DNA of 64,000 bases from Laburnicola sp. R22_1 (GCA_014281115.1 JACONQ010000016.1:2418001-2482000); one strand, 5' to 3'. Counted from the first letter of the stretch, positions 1 to 10,769 are shown. The notes: generated by a model from the letters alone, not told the origin. Translations and numbers: made by a program.

Positions 1-1180
1 AGGCAATCGCGAGTGGGTGACGGCGATCCACAGAATCAACGCTGCTGGGTGGGCAATCCCGCCCTTTATCATCTTTGCTGGCCAGTACTACCTCTCTGCC
101 TGGTACGAGGGCAACGATATACCAGGTGACTGGGCTATTAGTCTTAGCGACAATGGCTGGACTACAAACGAGCTTAGTGTTGCCTGGCTATGGTATTTTA
201 TTAAGCATACAGTAGAGCGTAGAGTAGGCGCGCGTCAGCTCCTAATACTCAACGGCCATAAGAGCCACAACTCGCTCGAATTCCAGAAGATCTGCAGGGA
301 GAACAAGATCTATACCCTATGCATGCCACCACATTCGTCACACCTCCTACAGCCACTTGACGTGGGCTGTTTCTCGCCATTAAAGCGGGCGTACGGGCGC
401 CAGGTCGAGGGCCTAATACGCGACCATATCAACCATATCACCAAGCTTGAGTTCCTACCAGCCTTCTGCGCCGCCTACGACCAGTTAATTACAAAGGAGA
501 ATATCTGCGCAAGCTTTTAAGGCGCTGGGCTAGTCCCACACAATCCAGAGGTGGTAATATCAAAGCTTGATGTGAAGCTTCGTACGCCGTCGCCAGCAGC
601 CCTACTAGAGGCCCTATGGGAGTCTGCAACACTAAGCAACGCGCGCAAGCTAGGCGCTCAGTCAACTCTAGTTTGTGAGCGGATCTAAAGGCATTAAGGA
701 TCCTCTCCTATATCAGTTATCTAGTCGCTTAATTAGCTTATAAGAGGGGCTGAGAGAATGGCGCATTTAATAGTGCTTATGCGCGATAAGATAGCTAGTC
801 TATAGAGAGCAAATAAGGCAGCTACAACGCGTAAACAGCGCAAAAAGAAGCGGATCTAGAAGCGAGGCACCCTATTAAAGGCAGAGGGAGAGGAAATTAT
901 TGCTCAAAAGGCTGTTGAGCAGCAACTAGAGGGAGAAACGCGGTATAGCCAGGCGCGGTTAGGTGCGAGCCGGCAGGCTTTAGCGCGCTGCACGCGCTGC
1001 AGGGAGCCTGGGCACAACTCACGTACGTGCAAGAAGGCTTCTCTAGATACTGCTTGATTTAGGATAGCTATTATATTAATAGAATATTAATGCGTTGTGA
1101 ATTTATACGCTGCAAAAGGCTAAGAGACTTGGTGGGGTGCGCCGCTCGCTTATATTCGCCGCTCACTTATAAACACGTTA
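1..1180 (+). mobile_element. Pogo/Fot-like DNA transposon A1, right-hand part
   Basis: The 3' part of a TA-inserting pogo-class element; the left end lies outside the window. The right terminal repeat is at about 1131-1180. It holds two copies of a CCGCTC-type motif and ends in AAACACGTTA, with the TA target dinucleotide at 1179-1180. It parallels the end of the complete element A2 at 56650-56722 (same GGTGGGGT start, same doubled motif, same ACGTTA end). A 26-bp piece of the same terminal repeat recurs at 31873-31898. A1 sits in the coding part of hAT element G. Confidence 0.75.
2..1057 (+). pseudogene. Pogo-like DDE transposase with C-terminal zinc knuckle, partial (A1)
   Basis: The reading frame is open from the window edge, so the N-terminal helix-turn-helix part is missing. 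The DDE_1 region is clear: the second catalytic block reads LLILNGHKSHNS, where the expected Asp is Asn, and the third reads QPLDVGCFSPL with Asp kept. After about codon 170 the frame continues but holds several TAA/TAG codons. Near the end is a CX2CX4HX4C zinc knuckle (CTRCREPGHNSRTC, about 987-1031), and the stop is at 1055-1057. The order matches the transposase of A2 (54937-56565), which supports one degraded gene. The stops and the Asp-to-Asn change are RIP-type changes, so the gene is non-functional. Confidence 0.8.
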
Positions 1181-2362
1181 AGGTTATTAGTAAATACTAT
1201 AACTTTATAAACGCAATCTTAGTATCTTATAAACACTATAAGCTTTTTAAGAGTATATAAAGGGAGCTTACTAATAAGAACCCACTCTAGCAATATAGCA
1301 GCGCCTATTTAATTTAGAATAGTAGTATTAGGTAGAACTCTACGTATATTATGCTTAAGCGCTACTATAAGTTAAAGAATACAATATATTACTTTATGCA
1401 TTGCCTTAGAGACTCTAATAATACTACTAACGTCTATAATAATTATAACCTTCTTATTAACGCGCTAAGTAAGAATAATTAGAATAAGGTTGTGTAGCTT
1501 ATTAAGTACCTTAAAGTCTTTAGTAATATAACAATTAAGTTAGAGGGCAAGGCTAGTAAGTCTAGGTATAGCAGTCTTTGACAGATACTACCTTACTTAT
1601 AGAGAATATAGCAAAAGCTTTATGCCTAGTAGCACAACCTATATACTATACTAGGAGACTTCTATATTAAAAACGCTATTAAATTTGCTATATAGAAGTT
1701 AATAACATACTTTAAAAAGTTAGTAATAACGCCTACTATCTTATAGGCCTACATTATTACTACTTTATACTCTACCCTCTATATATTATTCTTTAAGAAC
1801 TACTAGTTAGTCTAGCAATCTTAGTATAAGTAGGCAGAAAAATTGCTTAAGGCTGTATACTAATAGTACGTTAATAATAAGAAGGCGGCAAAGAAAGAAG
1901 AGGTCCTAGAGTCCCTTAGTAGATATAAAGTCCCTAGCAGCGATATTAAGTATAAGGACTCTAATAAGGATCTAATAGCTATTAACCTTAACCTATTTAC
2001 TAATAAACGCTCTTGCAAGCGCTTTAAAGGCCTTACTAAAGTTAAGACTTATATTAATAATATTAAGAATAATTTATAGGTTGCTAAAAAGGGTAATATA
2101 ATTAAGAAGCGGCTGCTTAATTAGTAGATTAATATTAGGTGTATATATTACCCTACACTATATAAAGTTGCTATTAACTTTTTTATAATACTAGCCACCT
2201 TCTATAAGTGTAAGAGATGTTTTAGCCTTGCCAAACAAATAATTACTACCCTAAGAAACTATCTCTCTTCTTTAATAATTAAAGCCTTGCAATTATAGTA
2301 AAATTAGATATAAAATAGAGTAATTTATAGTAAACTTAGCGAACTCTAGAACCTTATAAGCT
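1181..2362 (+). pseudogene. hAT transposase C-terminal part (element G)
   Basis: Frame 1 gives a hAT transposase read through many TAG/TAA codons. Around 1330 there is an R-stop-NSTY-ML motif, the RWNSTYxML block of hAT proteins with TGG changed to TAG. The C-terminal dimerisation domain starts at about 2149 (YPTLYKVAINFF) and continues through KCKRCFSLAKQ to KALQLQ-stop-stop-N. Stops fall where Gln or Trp is expected, as RIP predicts. The N-terminal zinc-finger part is missing, cut off by A1. Non-functional. Confidence 0.75.
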
Positions 2363-2404
2363 AACTTAAGGTGCTCTAGGAGCCCTCTAACGCTTGGGTT
2401 ACTA

Positions 2405-2574
2405 TAGTAACTGCCCCTAACAGTATAGTAACTAACAATATTAAGGCAGTTACTGTTAGGCGATAGTAACTAGTGTAACACCCCTAGTTAATAGTACAGT
2501 TAGTAGGCACGTGACGGTAGTGTTCACTAGAAAAAGGCCAAAAAACGGTTAGTAACTAACTGTTAGACACACTG
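2405..2574. repeat. Terminal region of hAT family G, inverted relative to the copy at 9106-9283
   Basis: About 170 bp that are inverted relative to 9106-9283, with shared blocks such as GTGTAACACCCCTAG and AAAAAGGCCAAAAAACG. The 9106 copy has its own partner end and its own 8-bp duplication. The two are therefore separate family members, not the two ends of one large element. Confidence 0.75.
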
Positions 2575-2611
2575 CCGACAAAAACATGTTGGTTGTAACG
2601 ATTATCCATTA

Positions 2612-3792
2612 ATGCCCTTCTTTAAACGCTCCTACCTTATCGACAACATCCATACAAAACGAAACTTGCACGACCGGTCATTCAATGCCCTCATACATGC
2701 TATTAGTGCCCTGGCACTATTCCAAACGGCGCGGAAAATCTCTGGAAAACCCCGGCTATCAGATCAACTTGATAAAGCCGAGTGCTTCCTTGCCGAGGTT
2801 GTGCGGCTACACACTCATACAGATTTCGGAGATGAACCCGTCCTTGAACATGTCCTTACTAGTGTGTTCTTGTTTGGATGCCAGTTCTGTAAAGGAAACC
2901 ACCATGCTACGAGATTCCGCCCCCGGGAAGCAGTCACCCTAGCCGAGACCCTGGGTCTGGATGGTCCACAATCGTATGGGAATATTGCCAGAGACGAAAA
3001 GGACAGACAGTTGAGAACCTATCTGTGTCTGATGGTGATACATCGGTATGTAATCATGCAAACAAATACGCTTGCCCTCTGGCCTTTCTGACCACCAGCG
3101 TTTACACGATTCAGAGGGACTGCCCGGTGAACGACTACCTTCTTAGTAGCAGAACCCTACCGATGGTCCGAGATATGGTAATGCAAGTCTCTATTAGTAC
3201 TGACCAGGCGGAAGCGAGAGCTATCGGCGGGCTAGGCTACATGATCGACTTGATCGATTTCGTCGACCCCACGTTTGTGAAATGCTGGAGAAACAAATGT
3301 TGGACCAAACTAAACCCCAACCACGTCTCATCGGAGGTCATTTCTGCCCTGCTTCAGCGATACACTCCTCCTACCGTCACGCGGGACTTACCAAATGACG
3401 CGCAGCGAGCAGACTTTCTCATCACCAGACATTGGATCTGTCATATTCTCTGGAATTTAGGGTCTCAGCACGGATTCATGAACTCAGAGAGTTTGGTGGT
3501 TCAAATGAGGCCAGCTTATGCACGGAAACTAGCGTGCGACAGCATAGAGACTTGCGAATCTTTTGACATGGCCTGTTTTGGATGTCATGGGATTGGACTG
3601 GTAAGCACCGCATCCTGCCTACGATTATCGATTGCTGTGGCTCAAATAAGCCAGGCCGAGAAGCTTTACGACATCGTCACAAGCGCCACAAGGGTGGCGC
3701 GGCCTACGGAGGTCGTACCTGTTGGCCCGCATGCGCCCATCGCTCTATCCAACCACCCACGTGGCTTTGCAGGAGTATGGCCACCTCAATAA
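2612..3792 (+). pseudogene. Fungal-specific transcription factor, 5'-truncated
   Basis: The encoded protein resembles the middle-homology 'fungal_trans' region of Zn2Cys6 regulators (DYPL.P..KRSYL near the start, then a long helical ALIHAISALALFQ segment and DEKDRQLRTYLCLMVIHR). Two introns fit the frame: 3046-3098 (GTATGT...CAG) and 3601-3654 (GTAAGC...CAG), giving about 358 codons to the TAA at 3790-3792. No Zn2Cys6 cluster is encoded. The frame stays open upstream of the ATG only as far as the end of hAT G at 2574, so the 5' exon(s) with the DNA-binding domain were probably displaced by G. There are no RIP-type stops here, and base composition is much more balanced than in G. It converges on the MFS transporter remnant, a common pairing in fungal sugar-use loci. 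Function unknown. Confidence 0.6.
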
Positions 3793-4924
3793 TCTCGAGC
3801 ACTATATGTTCTGGCCAGGGACCATCAAACACTTCCGCTTCTACCCAAAGCTCCCAATATCTCTGATCATAGAAGCTCCTCACGTTGTTGACATTCGGCC
3901 ATATCACAGCTTCTCCGTCTCCGACACGCCCATTCCGGCCTTGTGCTTGTTCATGTAGCGCTCGATATTCACGTTGCACACATAATCTGTGAAAGCCGAT
4001 GTCAGCACAAGCGTGTCGAATAAACATTGACGAAGCAGATGTTCTCACGTTTGAACTCCCTCGCTGGAATGCGCGCCTCAAACATCTCGTCGAGCTCAGC
4101 TGGCGTGTGTCCCTTTGTCTCAGGGAACCAGAAGAAGGTTACAATGACGCATCCAAACATCCAGCCCGGAAAGATAAGGTACGTTTTGGGACCTAGATTC
4201 GCCCTGCGTTTGATTAGCAAAACGTCCCCGAAGAGTGGCAGAAAGCATTGGAGCTCGGACGAGGCACTCATGGAGCATTGGCGATATACGGTAAAATGTA
4301 TTGCACTGCGGTCGAGAAGCAAGGCAAAACAAAGAAAGAGAAGGCGCCCATCTTGTTGCGCAATCGGGCAGTTGGCATTTCTCCCGAGACGACGTATGTC
4401 AGCGGCCCGAAACCTGCCGCAAAGAAAAAGGGTAACATGCAAAAAAATGCAGCGATAGTGCGGTTGATGTTCCGATTGTGAAGTTAGTCGACGAATCCCA
4501 ATATTCCGATGACCAATTGATGACGAACAGGATAATGAACGTGGTGAGAGCCAACGGACGGCGTCCGACTGCATCTACAACGAAGAGACCGACTATGGCG
4601 CCGCCAAAAGCCAAAATGGAGACAGCTAGAGCCAGAAGAAAGGGGCTTATATCGCTACCGATCGTGGCGAGGAAGATGGTAGCGTAGGTGGTAGCGAAGG
4701 CAATACCCGAAAGCTGTTGCATATTGCCCATGCTGAGTGCCAATAGGGTGCGCCGAAGATTGACGCCTTTGAAGATGTGCGTCCATGGTATGTTAACATC
4801 TTCGGCTCTGAGTGCCGCTTGGGCCTTCAATGCAGCGAATTCGGCTTCGATCTCCTGCTCACTATATCCCTCGCGCACCTTGCGCAGACTTCTCAGCGCC
4901 CGCGAGTCTTCGCTGTGCGTCAAG

Positions 4925-4955
4925 TAGAGTAGTAGTAGTAGTAGTAGTAGTAGTA
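4925..4955. repeat. (TAG)n / (CTA)n microsatellite, LINE 3' tail
   Basis: About ten AGT triplets on the plus strand, equal to a TAC-type tail on the LINE's minus strand, directly against the target duplication. Confidence 0.85.
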
Positions 4956-6950
4956 TTGATTAACGTCCAGGAACCTAGGTTCTAGCCTCCCATGGGGCAT
5001 GGGGACGCGCCGAGTAGCCATCTGGGGCCAGCCAGATGGTAAAGGCGATTCATGCTATAAACTATTGCCGTCTCTTGCAGCGGCTCGTAAGAGTCCGCCC
5101 CCCTCTGTGCGGGGGCTGAATCCGTGTCTTCATGCCTATAGGCTGAGATGTCGGGGTGTAGCTATTATACATATAACAATCCAAAGTAGGGGCAGCTTTA
5201 GCTGCCCTAAAGCTATGTTAAAATGTGCCAAGACCTTAGCGTAAAACTAGTATAGGAAAGGTAAGGATCGTGTAGACAGTAAGGAGAGGTAAGGAGAGTA
5301 AGAGAGCGTAGGGGAGGTTGCCTCGTGTGGCAAGATGTCAGGATAAGAGGCACCCCTGCTGGGAGCTCAGACAGAGTCGACGCCGGAGGAGCTGTCCTAG
5401 GTTATTGTCGCGCCCGCCAGTATCTATGGCTTAGTAGGCAGTTCATAGAACTAACATTTATTTGTTAGTGTTAGTGGGGTTGGCAAGCTCTAGCAAGAGT
5501 TGAAAATCTTTAGGCTTAAGGGTCTTTAAGTATTCAACGCCCTCCTGTGTGGTGCTAGGAGGGAGAGGGGGTTGTTTTGGCCAGTAGCGGAACTTCTGGA
5601 CCGCTTGTGGGCAGTGGACTATGTGGTCTAGCGCGAGGTCTGCCCCGCAGGAGTATCCTGTGACTGCGTTGTTGTGTTTGAACTTCTTATAGTACTAAGC
5701 GTAGTGTCTATAGTAGGTGCGCATAGATAGTAGCTTTGCAAGCGTTAGTTGTTAGAGGGTAAGCTCCTTTAGCTATTTTGCAGGGCGATACTTAAGGTCC
5801 TACTATATGTACTACCTGGACAGATTTGGTGTGTGCTTGCGCCACCAGTCCATCTCTACGCTCCTAGTAAGGGCGCGAACGTCTGACTTAAGGCCTGAGG
5901 CTGTGGGTTTAGTTGCCATGCTGTGTGGAGGTTTAGGGGTCCTTGCTGTGTTGTCTACTAGCTAGTCTACCTGTTCGTTTCCCTCTATATTGCAGTGTCC
6001 TAGGGACCACTAGATAGTAATGTCCAGGTTCTTAATTGTCTCTTAGCACCTAATAAACGCCCACTGCAAGGAGGGGGATAGGTTGCCTCTAATACACTAT
6101 ATAATAGAGGTGCTATCTATGCACATATATATGCGTCTAAGCCAGTAGGCTGGCGTGCGGAGCGTGTGTGAGAGTCCTCGCCACGCGCCTATAGCTTTGG
6201 CATCAAAGACGTGGGACCTAGGGTTAAGGGAGCCGTTGCCCTATAGGGTGAGAGTCTGCCCTTTGTATATAGCGTAGCTGTATATGACGTGCTTAACGCT
6301 GTCAAGCCATTGTTTAGAGCTGTTGGAGAAGACGGTGATAGCAGTTGGTGGGAGAAGGGCCTACTACTCCTTAAAGCGGCGGGCGGCTTCCTTCTTATTC
6401 ACATGGCCTGTGGGGTTGTCGCGGCTCCCAGGGGAGTAGTGGGGGGCGCGGAATTTGGGTTGGGGTACTAGGTCAAAGACCTGTGCTAGTTGTTGTACCT
6501 TTGTGCGGGCTCTCTGTAGGAGGCCTGCGCCTTGGCCTCTTCTAACTGTAGGAAGGTGAGTCCTAGCAGTTAGCGGGTGCTTTTTATTAATTGTTAGCAG
6601 GTGTGCTGCGAAGCGGAACTTGCAGGTTTCTAGGGCTACTACTGCTAAGGGGAGTCCAGCGTCCCTGAAGATAGCGGTGGTGGGTGTAGTCTAGTAGGCC
6701 GGAACAACGGCTCTGTATGCCTGCCTAAGGACCTTGTTGAGTGTTTCTATGTGCCAACCTAGTCGGGTGCTCACTTCGGCGCCTTTTGACTGGCGCATGA
6801 TTCTAGAGGGTTTGGTTCTTCCTCCATACCAGGCCTCCGCTCCGTACAGGAGTCGGGGGAGGACGCAGGAGATCACCGCTTTGCGCAAAGACCCCGGTGG
6901 GGGGCCGTGTTTGATCCGAGCGAGGCTGCGGATGTGGTGGGCAACAACCC
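4928..6950 (-). mobile_element. Tad1-like LINE, 5'-truncated, inserted in the MFS gene
   Basis: A non-LTR retrotransposon fragment flanked by a perfect 13-bp target duplication GTGCGTCAAGTAG at 4915-4927 and 6951-6963. On the minus strand it holds the last part of reverse transcriptase, an RNase H domain, a 3' UTR of about 530 bp (5457-4928) and a tail of TAC triplets (about 4925-4955) instead of poly(A). 5' truncation is typical of target-primed reverse transcription. Several TAG/TAA stops show it was mutated after insertion. Confidence 0.85.
5458..6950 (-). pseudogene. LINE ORF2: reverse transcriptase C-terminus plus RNase H, partial
   Basis: The frame begins at the truncation with residues typical of the end of LINE reverse transcriptase (LPRLLYGAEAWYGG, about 6860-6810). 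RNase H-like blocks follow: HVFDAKAIGAWRG (second acidic position now Lys), CIDSTSIIQ, and WSLGHCNIEGNEQVD with its conserved His and Asp. The protein ends LLLELANPTNTNK with TAA at 5458-5460. About ten in-frame TAG/TAA codons interrupt it. The RNase H domain at the C-terminus fits the Tad1/I group. Non-functional. Confidence 0.8.
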
Positions 6951-7245
6951 GTGCGTCAAGTAGAAAGTCGGAGAATCGTCAATAAAGAAGATTCCTGCGA
7001 TGAGCACAACTGGGAACGCAATTTGCAGGCCCATGGGAAATCGGTATGAGAACTGAGCGTACCGGTGCTCACGGCCCAGTTGATGCCACCAGACAGCACC
7101 GCAGCGGCGTCGATGCAGACTCTGCACCCTTGAGGAATGCACGGTCATCAGTGGCCTCCTGTCATCTTGGCTGGTTCTCGTCCTCTCGGTTTCTAAAGTA
7201 CTCACATGCTTCACAATCCTCACCTGGTTTTTAGTACACCACGAA

Positions 7246-9027
7246 CCAAACGACATCAAGACTGGGGTGGACACCGAGACTGTGGCAGAAACCGAGGGCT
7301 GGGGCAGAAACCGAGACTGGGGCAGAAACCGAGACTGGGGCAGAAACCGAGACTGGGGCGGAAACCGAGACTGGGGCGGAAGCTGAGACTGAGGGACTGC
7401 GGCAAACCGCCCTCGACGAGATTAGAGAGCTTGGAGGATGGTGGGAGTGGTTCAAGAAGTTCGTTATATTCTGGGAGTTCACCTGGCCTGTCAGCCGATA
7501 CAAGTTGCAGTTTTGCTTTATTGCCACTGTCTTCTTGGGGCTATTAAAGAGCTATATCGCCTATCTACAGCCCCTCTGATACCTAACATGTTCACCTTTT
7601 GGATCGCAATCAGTGGCATGGTGAAACGTTTTGGGGATTTAGTGACGATTATTGTGGTCTGTACTTTGGTATTCCTTGCCCTTTTAATAGAGCGACAGAC
7701 AACTGTTACTGCGCGGTAGAAAGACAAGCTCATTACAACACGTCGAGCGCGAGAGATCCGCCGCCAGGACGGCGTGCGCGGATGGAGCACCGCGGCCAAC
7801 CACAATCGGGTCGAATCCGAAATTTACAACTACGATGATGCGGTAACGCTGTGCAATCAACATAAGAAGCGTTACAGGTGGTATGTGTATCTTCTCAACT
7901 CCCTTCGGGATTTTCTGCTCGAAGCTGCCCTGGTCGTGAATGATATTAGCTCGGAACGACGCCTGCTGGGCGATAGGACCACGCTCTCGTCACTATGGAG
8001 CCTCTTGATCAGCTCCGCCAGCTTTTTCGCGAATTTCCTCAGCGCCAACGTTGAGAGTCTTCTGGATGCTACTAGCTTCAGGAGAATTATGGAGAGAAAG
8101 CAGGACTCTACGGATGGAGACAAGGCTCTCAATCCCACGAAAAGCGATGTGGAAATTCTTAATGCAACATTCTGCTATCCAGTCTCGAGTAAAAAGGCTC
8201 TAGATAATGTGAGCCTCCGCATCAAAGGCGGCTCTAAGGTAGGCATTATCGGGCCAAGTGGCACAGGAAAGTCCACAATATTCCAACTTCTGATGCGCCA
8301 ATTCGTGCTAGCTCCTGATCGGGGGATGTTATCAAAATTGGCGGACAGGAGATCAATACTTTGACGAAAGACTCGGAAGTTCAAACGATGATATTGTGTG
8401 CAGGTGTGGATGAGCTGTTACTAACTGTACAACGTGCAGCATCCACGCACATGTTGGTCGCATGCACAAAACGCCCCACTCCTTCAACGCCAGCGTCAGA
8501 GAGAACGTCAAGTATTCCAAGACTGACGCGACATACCAGAAGATGTACGAAGCCTGTGGTCAGGCCTGCATCCATAACATCATGATGTCTAGAACGAATA
8601 GGTACGACACATCGATGAGAGGATGGGGAAGTGAGTTATCTCCCTTATTAAGCAGGTATAACTCAGCAATTTTTCAGGTGGCGAGCGACAGCGTTTTGCT
8701 TTAGCCCGCCTGTTCCTGCATAACCCGGACATTGTACTTGTCAATAAAGGTACTAGTGCGCTCGACTGCTACACTAAAGGCCTTATTAAGAAAAAAATAG
8801 ATAAGATATTTAGTAAGAAGACTATTATATTTATAGCGTTAGTATTTGTTCTGTTGGAAGTAAACTGCTTGCTAACCTCTATGCGCAGCTATTGGTTATT
8901 AACCATACAGTCCCTAGATCGCATATATTACATTGGCGAGGGCTGTAAAGTTATTGAGCAAGGCAATCACAAGGAACTTATGGAGAAGGATGGCTGTTAC
9001 GCTCGGGACTGGAGGCTGCATAAATGA
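7246..9027 (+). pseudogene. ABC transporter (half-transporter, HMT-like), degraded
   Basis: The pieces in order are: an acidic T/E-rich repeat (7279-7385); a membrane-like segment (WEFTWPVSRYKLQFCFIATVFLG, about 7470); a frameshift near 7578; more membrane sequence (7590-7710); then a long frame to about 8360 with a Walker A motif GPSGTGKST (about 8252-8278). Frameshifts follow, then ENVKYSKTDA, an intron at 8631-8677, an ABC signature region GSGERQRFALARLFLHNPD, and a Walker B where the usual D-E reads N-K (VNKGTSALD). The protein ends at TGA 9025-9027. The layout suggests a vacuolar or heavy-metal-tolerance-type half transporter, by resemblance only. Frameshifts, stops and the lost Walker B residues make it a pseudogene. 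The 3' third (8740-8890) is AT-rich with RIP-like changes; the middle is not. Confidence 0.7.
7279..7385 (+). repeat. 18-bp tandem repeat inside the ABC pseudogene
   Basis: About six near-identical 18-bp units (CAGAAACCGAGACTGGGG type) encoding an ETETGA repeat. They remain in frame with the ABC ORF. Confidence 0.85.
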
Positions 9028-9105
9028 TGTCTGGAAGACCTTGAGTAGGAAAGGGGTACTCTCATGCTCTCCTCTCGCACGCTGGGCTACTTGCTTGATT
9101 GCACC

Positions 9106-9620
9106 CAGTGTGTCCAACAGTCAGTTACTGAACGTTTTTTGGCCTTTTTCAAGTGAACACTGCCGTCACGTGGCTACTGACTGTACTGTCGACTAGGGGT
9201 GTTACACTAGTTACTGTCACCTAACAGTAACTGCTATTACATGCCTACTGACTATACTGTTAGGGGCAGTAACTACAGCAAGTACACAGTACCTTCCTAT
9301 AATAGCTAGCGTTCACGTGTCAATTCACGTGTCAATTCACGTGTCAATTCACGTATCAACTCACATATCAACTCTTTATGGGCAACTAGGCACCTCCTAC
9401 CTAGGTGGGCACCTAGGCGCCTCCTAGGCTCACTTACACGTCAATTCACACGTCAATTCACACGTATTACCCAATTAGGCAAGTTCAACAGTCTTACTGC
9501 GGTTACTAGCATGTTACTGTACAGTCGGTCACTGCCCTAACATGCCTGACTACTGTACTGTCCACCAACAGTAAGTGAACAGTCAGTGACCGGCAGTAAG
9601 ACTGACTATTGGACACACTG
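9106..9620. mobile_element. hAT MITE, 515 bp, complete
   Basis: A non-coding element with inverted termini CAGTGTGTCCAACAGTC / GACTATTGGACACACTG, flanked by a perfect 8-bp target duplication ATTGCACC at 9098-9105 and 9621-9628. The 8-bp duplication and the CAGTG terminus identify hAT. Its left ~170 bp match the end of element G, which is a likely source of transposase for it. The interior carries short tandem repeats and no ORF. Confidence 0.9.
9311..9371. repeat. 12-bp tandem repeat in the hAT MITE
   Basis: About five units of TTCACGTGTCAA, the last two with substitutions. A related ACACGTCAATTC repeat occurs at about 9435-9470. Such subterminal arrays can be transposase-binding sites, which is inferred. 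Confidence 0.75.
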
Positions 9621-9628
9621 ATTGCACC

Positions 9629-9968
9629 ACACTTCTTCCAAGGTAGCTACGTATAATCTCTCAATGGAATGGCGTCAAAGGGTTACCAATACGCACACAA
9701 CACCTTTCATTGGGCACATCAGTTAGCCCCGCCGCCATGGAATGAGACGCATGGCCAGGCTTGCCGAGATCGGTGATCGAGGCGTAGTCGGGCCGCAAAA
9801 AGTGTTCATACACTCGTAGGATAGGATTGCGACTTGCAGGATTCTCGCATTAATGCGAATGGACAAGGTCTAAAGAAAAGGTTTCATCTGGACATGGTTT
9901 CTGCGGGCTAAAGGACACCATATCCCGTTAGGTATATCACTAGCGTGTTGCACAGCTTCCGATCCTCC
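9629..9968. other. Intergenic stretch, nothing recognised
   Basis: About 340 bp with balanced composition between the hAT MITE and the small host gene. It would be 3' flanking sequence of that gene. I see no ORF or repeat. Confidence 0.5.
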
Positions 9969-10395
9969 CTAGACATCTTGTATGGGGTCGTACGGGCGGG
10001 TAGTTGATGCAGATGAGACATTCGCTGCATCCTCAGTGGGTCGGCTCGCTTCCATTGGTGAGCGATTACGGAATTGATGTTCGTTAGGAAATGAGGCTTA
10101 CCTGCCCATTGCCTGATATCACGCACGGAGAGCGACATGCGCCAATAGAAAATCTCTGGTGATACGCGTGGAATGTCCTCTGACTCAAGCTGCTTGTTGA
10201 CACGGTCCAAGATTTGCTGTTTCTGATCGTACGGTACTTGGGGCCAAGTCCAATCTGGATGAGCTTTTATAAGAGCTCGACCCTCTTCCTTTGTATGGAA
10301 CTGGCTGAGGTTATTTACACTGAATACAACGATCTCACAGGAGCATCTTACATAAAAGCGACCCCATTGCATGAAATTATGGCCTGCTGCGGTCT
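9969..10395 (-). pseudogene. Small conserved-looking host gene, 3' part (exon 1 end, exons 2 and 3), split by hAT H
   Basis: On the minus strand this holds the end of exon 1 (10395-10352), an intron 10351-10301 (GTAAGA...CAG), exon 2 (10300-10102), an intron 10101-10025 (GTAAGC...CAG) and exon 3 (10024-9969, stop TAG). The start codon lies at 25591-25589, beyond the 15.1-kb hAT nest. Rejoining at the 8-bp duplication gives a single frame of 120 codons plus stop, in phase across all junctions. The protein has a basic/aromatic patch KAHPDWTWPQVP, a charged helix QILDRVNKQLESEDIP and ends TTRPYDPIQDV. I do not recognise a named family. There are no RIP-type stops, so the gene was intact when H inserted. 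Confidence 0.65.
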
Positions 10396-10769
10396 GTGCT
10401 TCCCAGACTTGTCAACAAGCAAGTAACTTGCAAGCCTTGCTTGTTAAACTTGGGTAATAACCAATTCAAGCAAGCTAAGTTCGCTTATACAAATTTACTA
10501 AGCAATTCAAGTTTTAATAGAAAACTTGCTTGGTAAACTTGAATAACTTAGGTGTTTGGGCTGTCTTAGAGTTGATTTTTGTGAGGTTTTTAAGTTACTA
10601 GTAAAAGCGATTTCGCGATAGTTTTCTAGTGTTGAGATTAGCTTAGTCAGCTCTAGCCACCTGATTTCGCGCGTTTGTTTAAACTTACCGCGTACTTGTT
10701 GCTCTATAACGCCTATCCTAGTGCCTACCCTAGTACTTTGCTGCCTCTTTTACTACCTTATAGCCTATT

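Larger units (their letters stand above)
1181..2574 (+). mobile_element. hAT transposon G, 3' part, interrupted by A1
   Basis: This segment runs from the A1 insertion point to a hAT-type terminus ending GACACACTG at 2574. Read inward, the last ~170 bp (2405-2574) match the left end of the hAT MITE at 9106-9620 with the same CAGTGTGTC start, so they belong to one family. The expected 8-bp target duplication at the right would be 2575-2582 (CCGACAAA). It cannot be verified because the left end of G lies outside the window. The insertion lies just upstream of the truncated transcription-factor ORF and probably removed that gene's 5' part. Confidence 0.7.
4002..7235 (-). pseudogene. MFS sugar-porter family transporter, split by a LINE
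   Basis: Read on the minus strand, the N-proximal part (6964-about 7235) encodes SGGINWAVSTG in one frame and the stretch around IAGIFFIDDSPTFYLTH. The C-proximal part (4002-4914) continues with SEDSRALRSLRK, membrane segments, FGPLTYVVSGEMPTARLRNK and the sugar-porter end motif WFPETKGHTPAELDEMF. The LINE at 4928-6950 separates the halves, and removing it with one 13-bp duplication rejoins the frame exactly at FYLTH/SEDS. Further frameshifts occur near 4430 and 4270 and an early stop near 4270, so the gene was dead apart from the LINE. The first transmembrane segments are missing. A GTGAGTACT donor-like site at about 7195-7203 suggests an intron. The substrate is probably a hexose or related sugar by family only. 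Confidence 0.7.

Noticed and set aside
2579..3792. Full-length Zn2Cys6 regulator
   Set aside because: No Zn2Cys6 motif is encoded between the end of hAT G and the ORF; only the middle-homology region remains.
7231..7527. Minus-strand ORF with SVSAPV repeats
   Set aside because: It is the reverse reading of the 18-bp repeat that encodes ETETGA in the ABC pseudogene.
2405..9283. A giant cargo transposon with ~170-bp inverted repeats enclosing the transcription factor, MFS and ABC genes
   Set aside because: The right-hand repeat is one arm of a complete 515-bp hAT MITE with its own partner end and its own ATTGCACC duplication. The left-hand repeat is the end of hAT element G. Two separate insertions in opposite orientation explain the inverted repeat.
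9311..9470. CRISPR-like array
   Set aside because: The 12-bp units are directly adjacent without spacers and lie inside a hAT MITE in a eukaryotic genome.
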